A stretch of 64,000 nt of DNA from Vicugna pacos (lineage: Eukaryota > Chordata > Mammalia > Artiodactyla > Camelidae), in contig NC_133023.1 of assembly GCF_048564905.1 (NCBI RefSeq), positions 92,073,878 through 92,137,877 on the forward strand. Reading direction: 5' to 3'. Within the stretch, counting starts at the first letter, position 1, and each line of letters starts with the position of its first letter. The notes below the pieces were generated by a model. The model worked only from the letters and a program-made list of their open reading frames with translations. It was not told the DNA's origin and made no database searches. The translations under genes and the position numbers were made by a program. Of this stretch, positions 1 through 10,920 are shown one piece after another.

Positions 1-459
1 TGCTATGCCCTGAATGCTTCCCAGCATGGTCAATAGTTGTATCCTTAAAATGACAATTATCTGGGTGCTGGTCATCTGGGCTCCCAGGGAAGGGACGAGG
101 AGAATGGCTATTGTACCTCCCTCTGCAGCCAAGTTTTGGAAGACAAGGATGAAGAACCGCAAAGGACAGTTCTAAATTGCAGTTACAGGACAGATAAGAG
201 TGAAGAGAGAGGAAGAAAGAGATGAATTTCCCTGCATACACACATACACACATACACACACACATTCATTAACACCTCTAACCTCATCCTCCCAGAGTAA
301 TGTGTTTTGTTTTTTTCTGATGCACAGTTATGGAGCTAAATGATGTCCACAGGTATACAAGAACCATCTCTGTTATATTACTTGGTGATTTTGGAAAATG
401 GAGAATTTACATAAGACATACAATAGCATGGTCATCAAGTATGACATAAAGATTAGGAT
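1..459. other. Unique sequence, no gene seen
   Basis: No recognisable repeat family or exon was seen apart from a short CA-type simple repeat. No open frame of convincing length or composition is present. Confidence 0.4.
231..266. repeat. Imperfect (CA)n microsatellite
   Basis: The stretch consists of CACA and CATA steps and ends in a short pure CA run. It is a simple repeat with no associated feature. Confidence 0.8.
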
Positions 460-1260
460 GACTGAGTGGCAGATGCGATGTAAGGGTTAGTGATGGATGA
501 GGATCATGTGTATGATGAGTATTACAAAGGTTCATTGTGGGGGGAGATACTTGATAATATAAAATAGTGGTTTAACTTAAATGGAAGAATTACATGGCAG
601 CTGTCAATAGTGTGAATGAGGATCAAAGAATTTTGTTTACAACATGACTCAGAGTACAAAGAGTGATTTTAAATAGGATGATGGTTAGGGATGGATTCAA
701 AATTAAGGATATCTCTTTCTCATATTCTTTGCTAAGCACACAATCACTGGTATTACAGTGGATAAAAGAGCAGGTGTAACTCAAATAGTTGGTGAGGTTT
801 AAAGATGGTTTTGGGGTCAGTGATGGGATGAAATCAGGGATGTTTGTTTTGAACATTACAAGAACACTGAGACTGATCTATAACTGAAAAGGGGCTTGAT
901 AGGAGTAAGGTACCAAGTGAGTGTCAGTGATGTGTTGAGGGTCATGTGTGTCCATTTTTCACACTAAATGGTCAAAACAGCATTTTTACTATTATGATTA
1001 TTATATGAATGTTAGGCCAGGAGTTAGGGAATGGGATGAATCAGAAATTTTGTGAGCATGGGGGGACACCTGTTTTCTGTATAATCAGTCAATGAAAGTA
1101 CTGATTTTACACATGATAAGTTATTGGATTGGAGTTAGGGTTAGAGGTCAGGTGAGCAGTGAATGAAAGGTGAAAGAAAGTGCTAGGTTAAGGGATGGAT
1201 TCAGGATGAATAGTTTACATATTACTTCACCAGGAAAACAGCATATGGTACAGATAGGGG
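460..1260. repeat. Degenerate tandem array, unit near 100 bp
   Basis: A block beginning GTTAGGGATGGGAT or GTCAGTGATGGGATG recurs at about 486, 603, 683, 816, 923, 1023, 1134 and 1187. Most spacings fall between 80 and 133 bases. Between the blocks other phrases recur in the same order, such as ATTACAAGAACACTGAG (855 onward) against TTTACAACATGACTCAG (637 onward), and CTGATTTTA or GTGATTTTA. This looks like an old diverged satellite or minisatellite of six to eight units. I do not recognise it as a named repeat. The alignment was done by eye, and chance similarity in GA/T-rich DNA cannot be fully excluded. Confidence 0.5.
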
Positions 1261-1822
1261 TGGATCAAAGACCTGATGACAGTGACGGAGAAATGCCCCA
1301 GAATTGCTTTTACACATGGCCCAAGAGGTTTTATGTTCACAGAACCTCCGTGCCCTTCCCCTGGACCCCTAAGTTCAGATCTTCTGCTCTCTCTGTCCCC
1401 CCAGGTTGCAGTCAGTTTCACACCTACGTGATCCACACTGGGTGTCCTATGCCCCAGTGGCCACTAGATGCCGACAGAGACCTGGCTGGATGCCTCCTGT
1501 CTCAGGGGCTGAGGGCGGCCTTTTCCCAGCTCAAGTTTGTCTTCATCAGGTGGTTGAAATTAGGGCTCAGGACAAATTGGCACCCCCATATCTTCCTCTC
1601 ACCTCTCACACAGGTCTTTGAGTGAACGAAGGCTGAAAACGACTTCCTGCTCACACTGGAACACTCCTCCCTTTAGAATCCTCTCCCCTCCCTGATCACA
1701 CAGTGCGCACGACTATTTCCACCAATAAAATCAGATGGGACCGGTGCTGTGCACGTGGTAGAGGACGGGGGTCCAGGTTCTGTCTTGGCCTCAGCATAGC
1801 CCAGCCAACAACTAGGAGTACT
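1261..1822. other. Unique sequence with a splice-acceptor-like site
   Basis: This stretch has more CpG than its surroundings. A pyrimidine-rich run ending in CCCCCCAG lies near 1403 and resembles a 3' splice site. Two overlapping plus-strand open frames follow it, but neither encodes anything I recognise. I do not call an exon. Confidence 0.25.
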
Positions 1823-2001
1823 GTAGGCTAAGGTCATGGGCCACATCTGACTAGCCGTGTGACTTTGAGCTGGTCACTTAACCTCTCTGCGTCCTCATGT
1901 ATACCATGAGGATTGTAATAGTACCTCCCTCGTGGAGTGATTATGGGATTATTGTCACACTTGTGGCAGTACCTGGCATATGTGTTAGCTATTCAATTTG
2001 T
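1823..2001 (+). repeat. MIR SINE
   Basis: The sequence follows the MIR consensus: GTGTGACTTTGAGCTGGTCA (core), then the ACTTAACCTCTCTG and CCTCATGTATACCATGAGGA segments, a GTACCTCCCT block and a CCTGGCATA tail. MIRs are ancient tRNA-derived SINEs shared by all mammals. Divergence is high, as expected. Confidence 0.85.
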
Positions 2002-2994
2002 CATCTTAGACTCTCATAGTTAGGCCGCAGAAATTCTCTCTCTCTCTCTTTTTTCTTTTTGGCGTTTCCCACTTAGAGGTCCTTGTTTCTGTCTTTGGAG
2101 TTTGTCCCTGGTTTCATCAAACAGTGTCTGGCGGTTGCTAACTGCTTTCTGGTCCTAGTTGTCTACGAAGCCCTGGTGTTGGTGATGCTGCTGTTACGCT
2201 CTGTGTGGAGACAGGCCTGACAGTATATTGCTAGAGTCCCAGTGCTCTCTGGGAACATCTGGGAGAAAGGAGAATCTCCCTCCAGCGCAGATAGAAAGCC
2301 TTGCCCTCTGGCGTAAATATTTACCCTGGGAGCACAGCTTTAGGGCCCATGGATAAAATGCTGCTCCTGGGACACTAGCCAGGCTTCCACGCAGCCGGTG
2401 CTGAGCCCACTCAAGTGTATAATTCTGCTTGATAGTGACTAGTCAGAGGTCCCAGGGTTCCCCAAAGGCTGACCTGCCGCACAAGCGCAGAGTTCTGTTT
2501 GACCAAGAACTTGCACAGCTCGCAGTTTCCCTCATTTAACTACTTTTCTACCCCCAAATTTAGGAATGTCTTAAATGCTCTGTATGTTAACGATGTCGAG
2601 TTGTTCACTGTCCTGGCTGAACCCCAGCTAAGAAAACTGGAAATGAAGGCAGTCCAGGCAGGCAGAGCCTCAGTGCAGAATTAGGCACCTTCCTTCAAAA
2701 GCCAGCCTGCAGGTCCTTTGGAGAGCTAACTGGCTATATCACATAATCAACCAGATGTGTCCAGCCCATGACCCCTTTGCTAATAAACTAGGTATAAATT
2801 CAAGAAACAGAACCAAGTGTTCCTAATAAATGTATCTCAAGAATAATCTTAGCAAATAGAAGAACAGGGTCGTGCACTAAGACAATGTTTTCAAAGACAA
2901 GAACGACCAGCTAGTGTATGATCAGGTTGGGCAGTTTCACTAGCATCTCTTTGCCAAGGTCGGAGGCCACCCTCCAAAAATCTATGGCACACTT
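2002..2994. other. Unique sequence, no gene seen
   Basis: A short CT-rich run followed by T-rich sequence lies near 2037-2061. The remainder is mixed-composition unique DNA with no recognised repeat. Open frames are short (up to about 60 codons) and unremarkable. Confidence 0.4.
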
Positions 2995-3715
2995 CCAGGT
3001 TTTTGTTAAGATAAGCTAGGTTATTTATACCAACCTTCCCTCTGAAAACAACTTTAAAAAGCTGCATAAAATATAAACAATACTTTCTTATTTGAAAAGC
3101 TGTAAAGTGAGGACAAAATAAAGGGAAAATGGAAACCTAGAGAGACATATGAGGACCACAGGCCACATCTATCTACCATGTGAGTATTTCCCAAATCACA
3201 AAACTGTTCTGATAACCTCTTAGGAGAAGAGGAGCACAAACCAATGGACAAGATGTATACAAAGTAGGGAGTCTAACATGAGAGCCTTCCTTTAATAAGC
3301 TGGCACCCAAAAAGACTCCACTCCCAGGGTGTAGAATGTGGCCCAGCCCTCAAACAGAATTTCTTCCCAGGTTCTACTTGCCTGATATGTAGGGAATCCC
3401 AAGCCTCAAACTTTAAGATTGTCCTCAACTGAGAGTTCCCACAATAATTCCCAAATGCTCCATTTGGAAGAGGCAAATGGAAATCCTTTCTGGAGAAATA
3501 TGACTCCATCCCAGCCTAAAGTTATTGCTACAGATAATTGATAAAGTATGATGACCAAAATAACCAGGCACATAAACAGACAAGGCCCCATGGGCAAGAA
3601 CAAGCAGAAAAACAGACAAAAATAAACCACACAAAATCTCAATGAATGTAATTATTAGACACAGAGCATAAAACAACTATGCTTACGATGCTTAAAGATC
3701 TAAAAAAGGAAATTC
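2995..3715 (+). repeat. Old L1 (L1M type) 5' UTR fragment
   Basis: The clearest part is 3535-3712: it reads AATAACCAGGCACATAAACA, then CCCATGGGCAAGAA, ATTATTAGACACAGAGCATA and ATGCTTAAAGATCTAAAAAA. This matches the region before ORF1 in old mammalian L1M elements, as I recall them. The upstream part (3300-3530) is more diverged but keeps the order of that UTR. No open frame remains. The left edge is uncertain. Confidence 0.6.
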
Positions 3716-3849
3716 CACTGCTGGTCAGTATAGAATAATGGAGACCAATTTACTCTCATGCATGAACAACCAGAAACTACTAATAAATGAAACAATGGTT
3801 ATCAAGGCACCGGTCATCGTGTTACAAAGGATAGTGACCCTTAAAGATG

Positions 3850-4660
3850 GACAACAGACAACGTACCGCAATTGTCCCAGCTTACTGCCTTGAGTTTCCA
3901 GGTCTCATCAGCAGAGCCTGGCAGACTCCCTGAGTTAAGATGGGAAGAAGTGTTGGGAAAAATGAAGTGGCTACAGTTTGCTAGACAGAGTACCAGGAAG
4001 GAGATTTCACAGAGAGAAAACTACCCAAAACTGGGGAAAGAGCTATCCAAAAGGGCTGGAGGGAACAGTACCCAGCACTCACGCAGGGCTAAGAATGGAA
4101 CCTATTTCTACCTGCTAGACTTAAAAATAACAGAATTCAAGAGCATTGGCTAGAGTACTCAGAAAGTTCTTACCTCAGTAGTAGGAGACAATATTTCCTG
4201 CACGAAACATGGTTCTGGTGCTACCTAACAAATCCAAAGAATCAAAGTGTTTCCAAGTAACTAAACTGCATCCTGGTAAAAGGTAAAAAAATATTTCCAG
4301 AAATACAAAAAAAACCAGTATCCAATAAGGTAAAAGTCACAGTGTCTGGCATGCAAACCAACATTACAGGCATGCAAAGAATCAGGGAAATACAACCCAT
4401 AATGAGGGAGAAACCAATTGAAATTGACCTGAATCGGACAAAGATGTTAATATTGGCAGAAAAAGAAATTAAAACATATTATAACTGCATGTCTTTGTTC
4501 AAAAGGATAAAAAGAGACATGTAAGATATAAAAAAGAGCCGAAATCAAAATTTTATAGCTTAAACTACAGTATTAAAAATGAAGACTATGCTGGATAAGA
4601 TGAACATCAACTTAGGAATGGCAAAAGATTAGTGAACTTGAAGATTAGCACTTGAAACTA
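3850..4660 (+). repeat. Second L1M 5' UTR fragment
   Basis: The piece includes AAACTACCCAAAACTGGGGA, AGGGCTAAGAATGGAACCTA, the GACATGTAAGATATAAAAAA segment and AGATTAGTGAACTTGAAGAT. These landmarks run in the order of the L1M leader that precedes ORF1. It differs in type from the piece at 2995-3715, so the two are separate insertions or a recombined pair. It breaks off before ORF1. Confidence 0.75.
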
Positions 4661-4942
4661 TCTATGTATCTATCTGTTAACCTGTCTTCTATCAAACCAT
4701 GAGTTCATACTAATACCTTCAATTCCAACTTAATAAAACATGGCTCTATTTAGTATTCTCCTGTTCATATTTGTAACCACCTTCTCTGACAGTGAGAAAC
4801 CTGGCCTCCATTGCCACAACGTATTTACTTTTTTGCTTAACACTAGGGTCCACAGAAAGTAGTTTCAAAACTGGTAATGTGTAACTGTAAAAAACAAACT
4901 TATTACCTGGGATATCTACACAAAATTTACTTTTGAAGTAGC

Positions 4943-5098
4943 TATAGATAGATAGATAGGTAGGTAGGTAGAATGACAGAATGACAAATATATATAGAAA
5001 GAGATATAGGTGTATGTCTATATGTATGTATGTATGTGTATATATATATTTACATACGCACATAATAATGTACATATATGTGTATACTTGCACATATT
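4943..5098. repeat. Compound microsatellite (GATA/GTAG/GTAT/TA)
   Basis: GATA units pass into GTAG units, then TA-rich, TATG and GTAT runs. Any open frame crossing it on either strand is low-complexity and not a gene. Confidence 0.85.
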
Positions 5099-5204
5099 TC
5101 CTAGTTCTGTCCATGAGAGAGCCTAGAAATGTGACACCACGCTAGCAATGAGTATACTTAGTATTCAAATCTTATTTATTCAAATCTTATTTCAGAAATA
5201 CCAT

Positions 5205-6440
5205 TCTCTACCACAAGGAATCAAGGTTCTTTGAAGAACTGGCTAATCCCAGGGCTGAGACGGGGAAAGCACATGATGACCCTTGAATATCATGTTGTTG
5301 AGAAGAGAAGAAAGTGGTCAAAAGATGGTGTGATGTGTCAAAAGGACAGGGAAGCTGGCTTAAAGTGTGTACCAATGGCCAAATGAGGACCAATCTAAAC
5401 ATCAATATAAATAATGGCAATAACAGATTATAATTCATTGAGGAAAAAAAGAATCCATTATACTGAAATAAATAAATACATGTGGAAGAAGGAAGAACTC
5501 TTCCTTACAATGGAATATGAATATGAATAAGTGTAGAAGAAATGATAAAGTTAGAAAATCGCCACTTGGCAGCCATCATAATAAAACTGATTCAGGCAAG
5601 AATCACAATGGATGCTAAAACGAGGGTTAAACATTTGGTGTATAACTGATTAATACCTAGTCTCAAAGCCTCTCTCAGGATATCTTTATTATTTATAAAG
5701 GGGACTATTATAACTTCACAGTGGGAGATACCACCTTAATGAAATGATCAAAATTATAGCAGTTAACAGCATCAGTCATGGGATAAATGGACTTTTTTTT
5801 TTTTGCCTCTGGATATAATACACTGAGAAGAACACATCAGCTCTGTGATACTTCTGCCAAAAAGGCATAACCAGAATCTAATCATGAGGAAAAATCAGAC
5901 AAACCCAAATTGAGGGACATTCTACAAAATAACTGCTGTGTATTCGTCAAAAATGTCAAGGTTATGAAAGACAAAGAAAAACTGATGAATGGCTCCAGAT
6001 TAAAGGAGACTAAATAGAGAAACCTGACAATTGAATGCAACTCATGATTCAAATTTTCTCTCCCTATAAAGGACATTATCGAGATAATTGGTAAAAATTT
6101 GAATAAGGTCTGTAGATCAGCTGTGTTAAGGTTAATTTCTTGGGTTTTGTAATTGTGCTATGGTTTTTAAAGAGAATGTCCTTGCTTTTAAGAAATAGAA
6201 ACTTAAGTATTGTGTCTGTAACTTATTTTTAGTGGTTCAGAAAAAATCACATACACATACATACATAAATACAGAGAGAATGATAAAGCAAATATAATAA
6301 AATAAACTTTAAAAATTTTTATTGAAATATAGTCAATTTACAATGTGTTAGTAACCTTTTGGTAATCCTAGTGATAAATATAAGGAAATTCTTTGTACTA
6401 TGCTTTCAAATTTTCTGTAGTTCTGGAATTACGTTTAAAA
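5205..6440 (+). repeat. Old L1 (L1M type) 3' UTR
   Basis: Landmarks of an old L1M 3' end run in order: CGCCACTTGGCAGCCATCAT, AAACTGATTCAGGCAAGAAT, ACCCAAATTGAGGGACATTC, AGATTAAAGGAGACTAAATA, AGAATGATAAAGCAAATATA and, at the end, GAAATTCTTTGTACTATGCT. A related copy lies at 26640-27076. A small L1 tail interrupts it near 6311-6355. The left boundary is approximate. Confidence 0.7.
6311..6355 (-). mobile_element. Very short L1 3' tail inside L1M
   Basis: TTTTTATTGAAATATAGTCA and AATTTACAATGTGTTAGT match the reverse complement of the ungulate L1 3' end, also seen at 14217 and 63048. The host L1M 3' UTR continues on the far side. About 45 bp survive, and no clear target-site duplication was found. 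Confidence 0.55.
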
Positions 6441-6449
6441 GGTTTTAAA

Positions 6450-7015
6450 AAAATCTATCATGCTTAAGAAAGTGAGAATGTTATGTTAAAACTATTAGGT
6501 AGAACTTTTATAAGAAATAAGATATTTACAAAATATTTCCCTATGAAATATGAAATATCTGCAAAGGGGAAAACAGTAGTAAACTCTGACATACATCACC
6601 ATTACCAAGTGTTCAATGTTAACAGCATTAATATTGGAACAAAACAATGCCATGTGCCTCCGATATTGATATTATGAAATTAGAAGGAAGTAAAATAACT
6701 TTTGTGGTATTTCTGACCCCTCCGCCCAAAACGGATAGGATAATCTGAATCTAATTATGAGGCAACATCCCATGAACCCAAATTGAAAGAACTTTCTGAA
6801 AAACAATTGACCTATATTCTTCAAAAAATATTGAGTCATAATAGACAAAGACTGGAACTATTTCAGATTGAAAAACGATTAAGAGACACAACAACTAAAT
6901 GCAACGCATGATCCTGGACAATAAATGGAAAAGTCTGGGTGAAGGGTATAAGATAATTTTTGTACTATGCAAAATTTGTGTGAAATAATTTTAAAATAAA
7001 AGTTTAAAATGAAGC
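6450..7015 (+). repeat. Another L1M 3' UTR copy
   Basis: The second half shows CCCATGAACCCAAATTGAAA, ATAGACAAAGACTGGAACTA, CAACAACTAAATGCAACGCA and TCTGGGTGAAGGGTATAAGA, ending in TTTTAAAATAAAAGTTTAAA. It is related to the preceding copy but has internal losses. The first half (to about 6700) is a weaker match to the upstream part of the same 3' UTR. Confidence 0.65.
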
Positions 7016-7284
7016 AGAAGGCATTGATTACTTTGCTCTGAAGTTGTTTAAATTGTATTGGAATAAGATTATTATTAAAGGTTTTGTAGAATTCTCCAGT
7101 GAAGTCTTCATAATTTGGTGCCATTTATTGGAGAAAGGGAGATCTCTATCTAAATTTATTTCATTTTCTTTTGCATCTGGCCTACTAGACCTTTTATCTC
7201 TACTGGAGTCCATTCAGCAAGTGGTAGTATAATAAAAATTATCCAACTTTCCAAATTTACTTACATAGAGTTGTGTAAAATAGT

Positions 7285-7750
7285 TTCTCTTTTCTGGCTT
7301 AAAACAACCAATATTTATTTCTCACTGTCTTGTGGGCTGATTGGTTGATCCTTCTGGTTCAGGATGCCTCAGATGATTGTGAGGTCAGTTGGCAATGGGG
7401 CTGAATGATCTTGTAAGGCATCAGTCACATACCTGTTGACTGGCAGGCTGTGGACTGAAGCATCTCGGTTCTCCACGGGACCTCTTCAGTAAATTATCTC
7501 AGGCTCATTCACAGGAAGATGGACTCAGGCTTCCGAACTCAGCATGGAAGAGAAAGCACCAATTCATAATCACTTTGAATGCATCACATTTGCTAAACCA
7601 CTGCTAACCACAGCCAGTCACCCAGTGAAGCCTCAATTAAGGAGTGGAGTAACAGGCTCTACCTCTTGATGGGCACAGTGGCAAAGTCACTTTGCTAAGA
7701 GACATGCATTTAAGGAACAGGAATCATTTGCAGTCATTTCGCAACCTGTC
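7285..7750 (+). repeat. Old mammalian interspersed repeat, unassigned
   Basis: It opens with CTGGCTTAAAACAACCAATA and later has CTCTACCTCTTGATGGGCAC and GTGGCAAAGTCACTTTGCTA. This combination recurs across mammalian genomes as I remember it, and I suspect an LTR of the MaLR group, but I cannot name the family safely. It abuts the ERV-L fossil on its right. Confidence 0.45.
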
Positions 7751-9260
7751 ACACCTTGCCTGCTTAAGTATGGAGAGCCTTCTCTAAAGTGGATATATTC
7801 CGGTGGGCATTTACACAGGACATAAACATCTTACACTCTGTGCTCACATGGAAAGGTACGTCTATATATGTCTTCCCACTTCCTAGGCACCAGTCTTCCA
7901 ATGTTGCCCTTTCCAAGTCGCTAACCAGTTGGTCAAGCTATTAACTACTGCCCATGAATAGATACCTATTCTAGGCCATTTCTCCTTCCAGTATACACTT
8001 GGAGTTCTGACCAGGAGTACTATTTCACTACTATTTTTCTGGGCTAACCCTGAGTAAGGCTGCAATACACCATCCATCAACTTCTGGTGGTTCCAACAAT
8101 CCATGCAGATCTATGTGTAAACCAGTTCTATTCTTTTCTTTCCTTGTTAACTGGCCACAGGAAACTCTATGGGGGTTGAAGGAAAAGCAGCGAAGCATGA
8201 ACAATGGAGGCCGGAGCCATCTGCTCATGCAGTTTCCTCCTGCCTTCCATACTTATTCAGCTCTGCCCTTCGATTCTATTTTCACTGGACAGTGGAATAC
8301 TGCTCAATATATCCAATGTTATGATTTGATGGATTAACAACACACATTCCATGATGGGAAATTCAGGTTAAATAGTTATTTGGTATTCCATAATACAGTG
8401 TTCCGTGTCTACTAGGGCATAGTAGCAAGCCAGGAGTTGCTTTTCTAATAGAGAGTTGCTGACAAAGAAGGGCATGCCTTACTCAAAAACTCTAGGCATC
8501 TGGGCAGTAATTCTCCCATTGCGGTTTGCCAGAGGCTACACAGAGCATTTCTGTCTGCCACAGACACTTCAACAATTCTAATACTCTAAGATCTGCTGAA
8601 TAACAACCAAGCAGTAGGGCGGTTTTTTATCACAGCTTGGCTCTCCTGAAGTACCTTTTCTGTCTTCTGGCCCCACTCACAAATGGTAATATTATGGATC
8701 TCCTGGTAAATGGATTCGAGCAGCACACCTGAATGTGGTGCCTGTTCTCTACAAAATCCAAAGAAGACTATAAGGTATTGTGCTGTTTTCCTGGTGGTGG
8801 AAAAGAGTGCAAAGGTGTGGCAACTCATTTCACGCCACTGGACTTCTAATGACATCACTAATGAGGTAGGCCCCTGACTTTGATGGGGTTTCTCTTTCAT
8901 GCACTGGCAGGCACGTGTCTTCCTAAGGTACGCAGAGCATCTTCTACTTGCTGTTCATCAGCTCAAGTTAGCATGATGCCATCACTGTCAGAGTCCTGTG
9001 CAATGACCTGTATGATATCAAAATGATGATGACCTCTCTAAACTATCCTGTGATAGAGAGCAGGAGGGTTGACATAGTAAGAAAGTGAAGAAAGTGAAGC
9101 AATCTCCTGTTCCCTCAAAGGTAGACTTCTTCGTATCTGTTGTTGGGGATGGGGGGATGGGGGCAAATGCATTTGATAGGTCAGTTTCTGCACTCTGATG
9201 AAGGAGGCCTTGGTTGTCCGGGCCCAGATAAAGTGAGGTGAAGAAGGCTCATATTAGAAA
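7750..9260 (-). mobile_element. ERV-L pol fossil (RT to RNase H)
   Basis: Read on the minus strand, conceptual fragments resemble ERV-L polymerase. A stretch near 8600-8800 matches the reverse-transcriptase C-terminal part (GFCREQAPHSGVLLESIYQ). Stretches at 8030-8180 and 7880-8000 match the RNase H region (WKEKWP and SWAVVNSLTNW). The order RT then RNase H is right for pol. The copy is an ancient fossil, broken many times, with no intact gene. I saw no clear LTR at either side. Similarity upstream of the RT (beyond about 9260) is too weak to call. Confidence 0.75.
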
Positions 9261-10727
9261 AGACGTTCTTGCTGGGATCCCAGGGTTGGGTAGGAATTCC
9301 ACTAGTTGAGAATCACATGGATTTTGCAGACACTGCATCAGTCCTGTACACAGAGTTGGACATACATGTTAACTGGAACAGTAGTAAGTTTGATTGGGGG
9401 GATCATAAAATTACTCTATGCACATGGGCTGAGTCCAGATCTTGGAAGGCTTGAAGCAGGCCTGAAGAATCAGATCCTCTTTAATCAGGGCTCCCATGCA
9501 TGAATTTCCTTTGTGCACTCAGTACACTTTGTACATGACTTTACAATACAGCACTCCCCCTGTGGCTAAACGTCTTAGAAAGCAGGGAAGAGGGGCATCC
9601 ATGTGGGCCAATGGTAGGACATACCCATGCTGCTGTGTGAACTTCTCCAGACACTCACTGAGATGGGGCTTCAGCAGCCCACAGAACAGCCTGCAGCAAA
9701 AAGAAATCCACCACTATTCCCCTACTCCTCTCAATCTCATTCCAGGGCTGTCTCTTGGCCCGAAGCCACAGTAGTCCTTTTGCTTCACCCCAAGGCTTGT
9801 GTTCAGAAGAGCTCTGGGCCTGAACTTGCTGGGGTGGGGGTAAGGGGTCAGACCTTTCTTCCTAGAAGTCCTTATAAACCAGTGATGTTGCCTCCTGGCA
9901 GATGAAAAGGATCTGAGCAGCTGGACCTCTCATCACAGCTGACTCTTCCCAAGCACTAAGGACACCCTGTTCACCGTTCCCTGGCCTGAAAAGTCTCAAG
10001 CGGCTGGAACCTACTCATTGTTACTAAATTCAAGATTTCAGAAGAAATACTGGCTGGAACTCTGTGTCTTCATATTTTTTTTCTTTTTGAAAATATAGAA
10101 TCTCTGTCTATTATCAGTCTCTTGCCTCCAAGTCTAGAGTCAAGTGGAACAAATGCAGAGAAGTTGTCCTATTTTCTGCACAGTTAAGGAATGGGGAATT
10201 CAATATGTATTTACACATGATAGCAACGTTAAAATAGCTCGTGCTGCATTGCCAAATGAATGGTAACAGAGATATAAACACTGTCTTTTAAAAGATTCTT
10301 TTAGAAGAAAAAGTATGAATTGAATCATTTACTGAAGTACTGTTTGAACAGATGGTGTGATTAACAGCTAACATGTAAGCCATCTCGGGAGCTTGTGGAA
10401 AAGTAAACAAGTGGAGCTAAAAGGAAATCACTTTATTCCCCAAAAGCATCTTTCATTCATTTTACTAGGAAAATTGGAAAGCCTGTGTTTTGAAGGCTGT
10501 GTTTCCTTGGGGGATGTTAGGAGTGAGCAGGGAGAGTCTCCTTAGAGCAAAACCACATCGATGCGGGTTGAGTTCTGAATCTGCTTCCTGAGGGATGAGC
10601 TACGTCCGAGCAGTAACACCCCCAGTAGGCCTGACCCTTGCCAAACACTAAGGACACTCATCACCTCTGCTTTTCCTGGAAGGCCTTATGCGCTAGAGGT
10701 GAGGAGAAGGGAGTTAAGAGTTGAAAA
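9261..10727. other. No recognised feature; possible eroded ERV-L flank at left
   Basis: The first several hundred bases could be a further decayed part of the ERV-L fossil, but I could not match them. The rest appears unique. Short T-rich runs occur near 10075. Confidence 0.35.
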
Positions 10728-10920
10728 CTAATTACATGAGAGGCACTCTGCTAGGAACATTATACACACTCTTTCCTCTCAGGCCAGCTCACAATGGCCC
10801 CGGGAGTCACATGTTGAAAGGCCGATTTTCCCAACGGGGAAGTTGAGGTGGCAAAAGGGAAAAGGACTCCCCAGGCCATGCAGCTACTTCCTTTGTGGAG
10901 CTGCCACGGAATGCCCAGCC
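10728..10920 (-). repeat. MIR SINE
   Basis: It shows the reverse-complement MIR landmarks: GGCACTCTGCTAGGAACATT, a CTCAGGCCAGCTCACA block, GGGAAGTTGAGGTGG and CCAGGCCATGCAGCTACTTC. It is strongly diverged. Confidence 0.7.

Noticed and set aside
1131-1146. TTAGGG-like bases suggesting an interstitial telomere
   Set aside because: Only one to two consecutive units occur, and they belong to the recurring motif of the degenerate array.
1170-1625. 151-codon plus-strand open frame
   Set aside because: It begins inside the tandem array, has no known motif, and overlaps other open frames on both strands. It is kept only as a weak exon-like observation.
4746-5114. 122-codon minus-strand open frame rich in Tyr and Ile
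   Set aside because: It runs through the compound GATA/TATG microsatellite, and its composition is that of a simple repeat.
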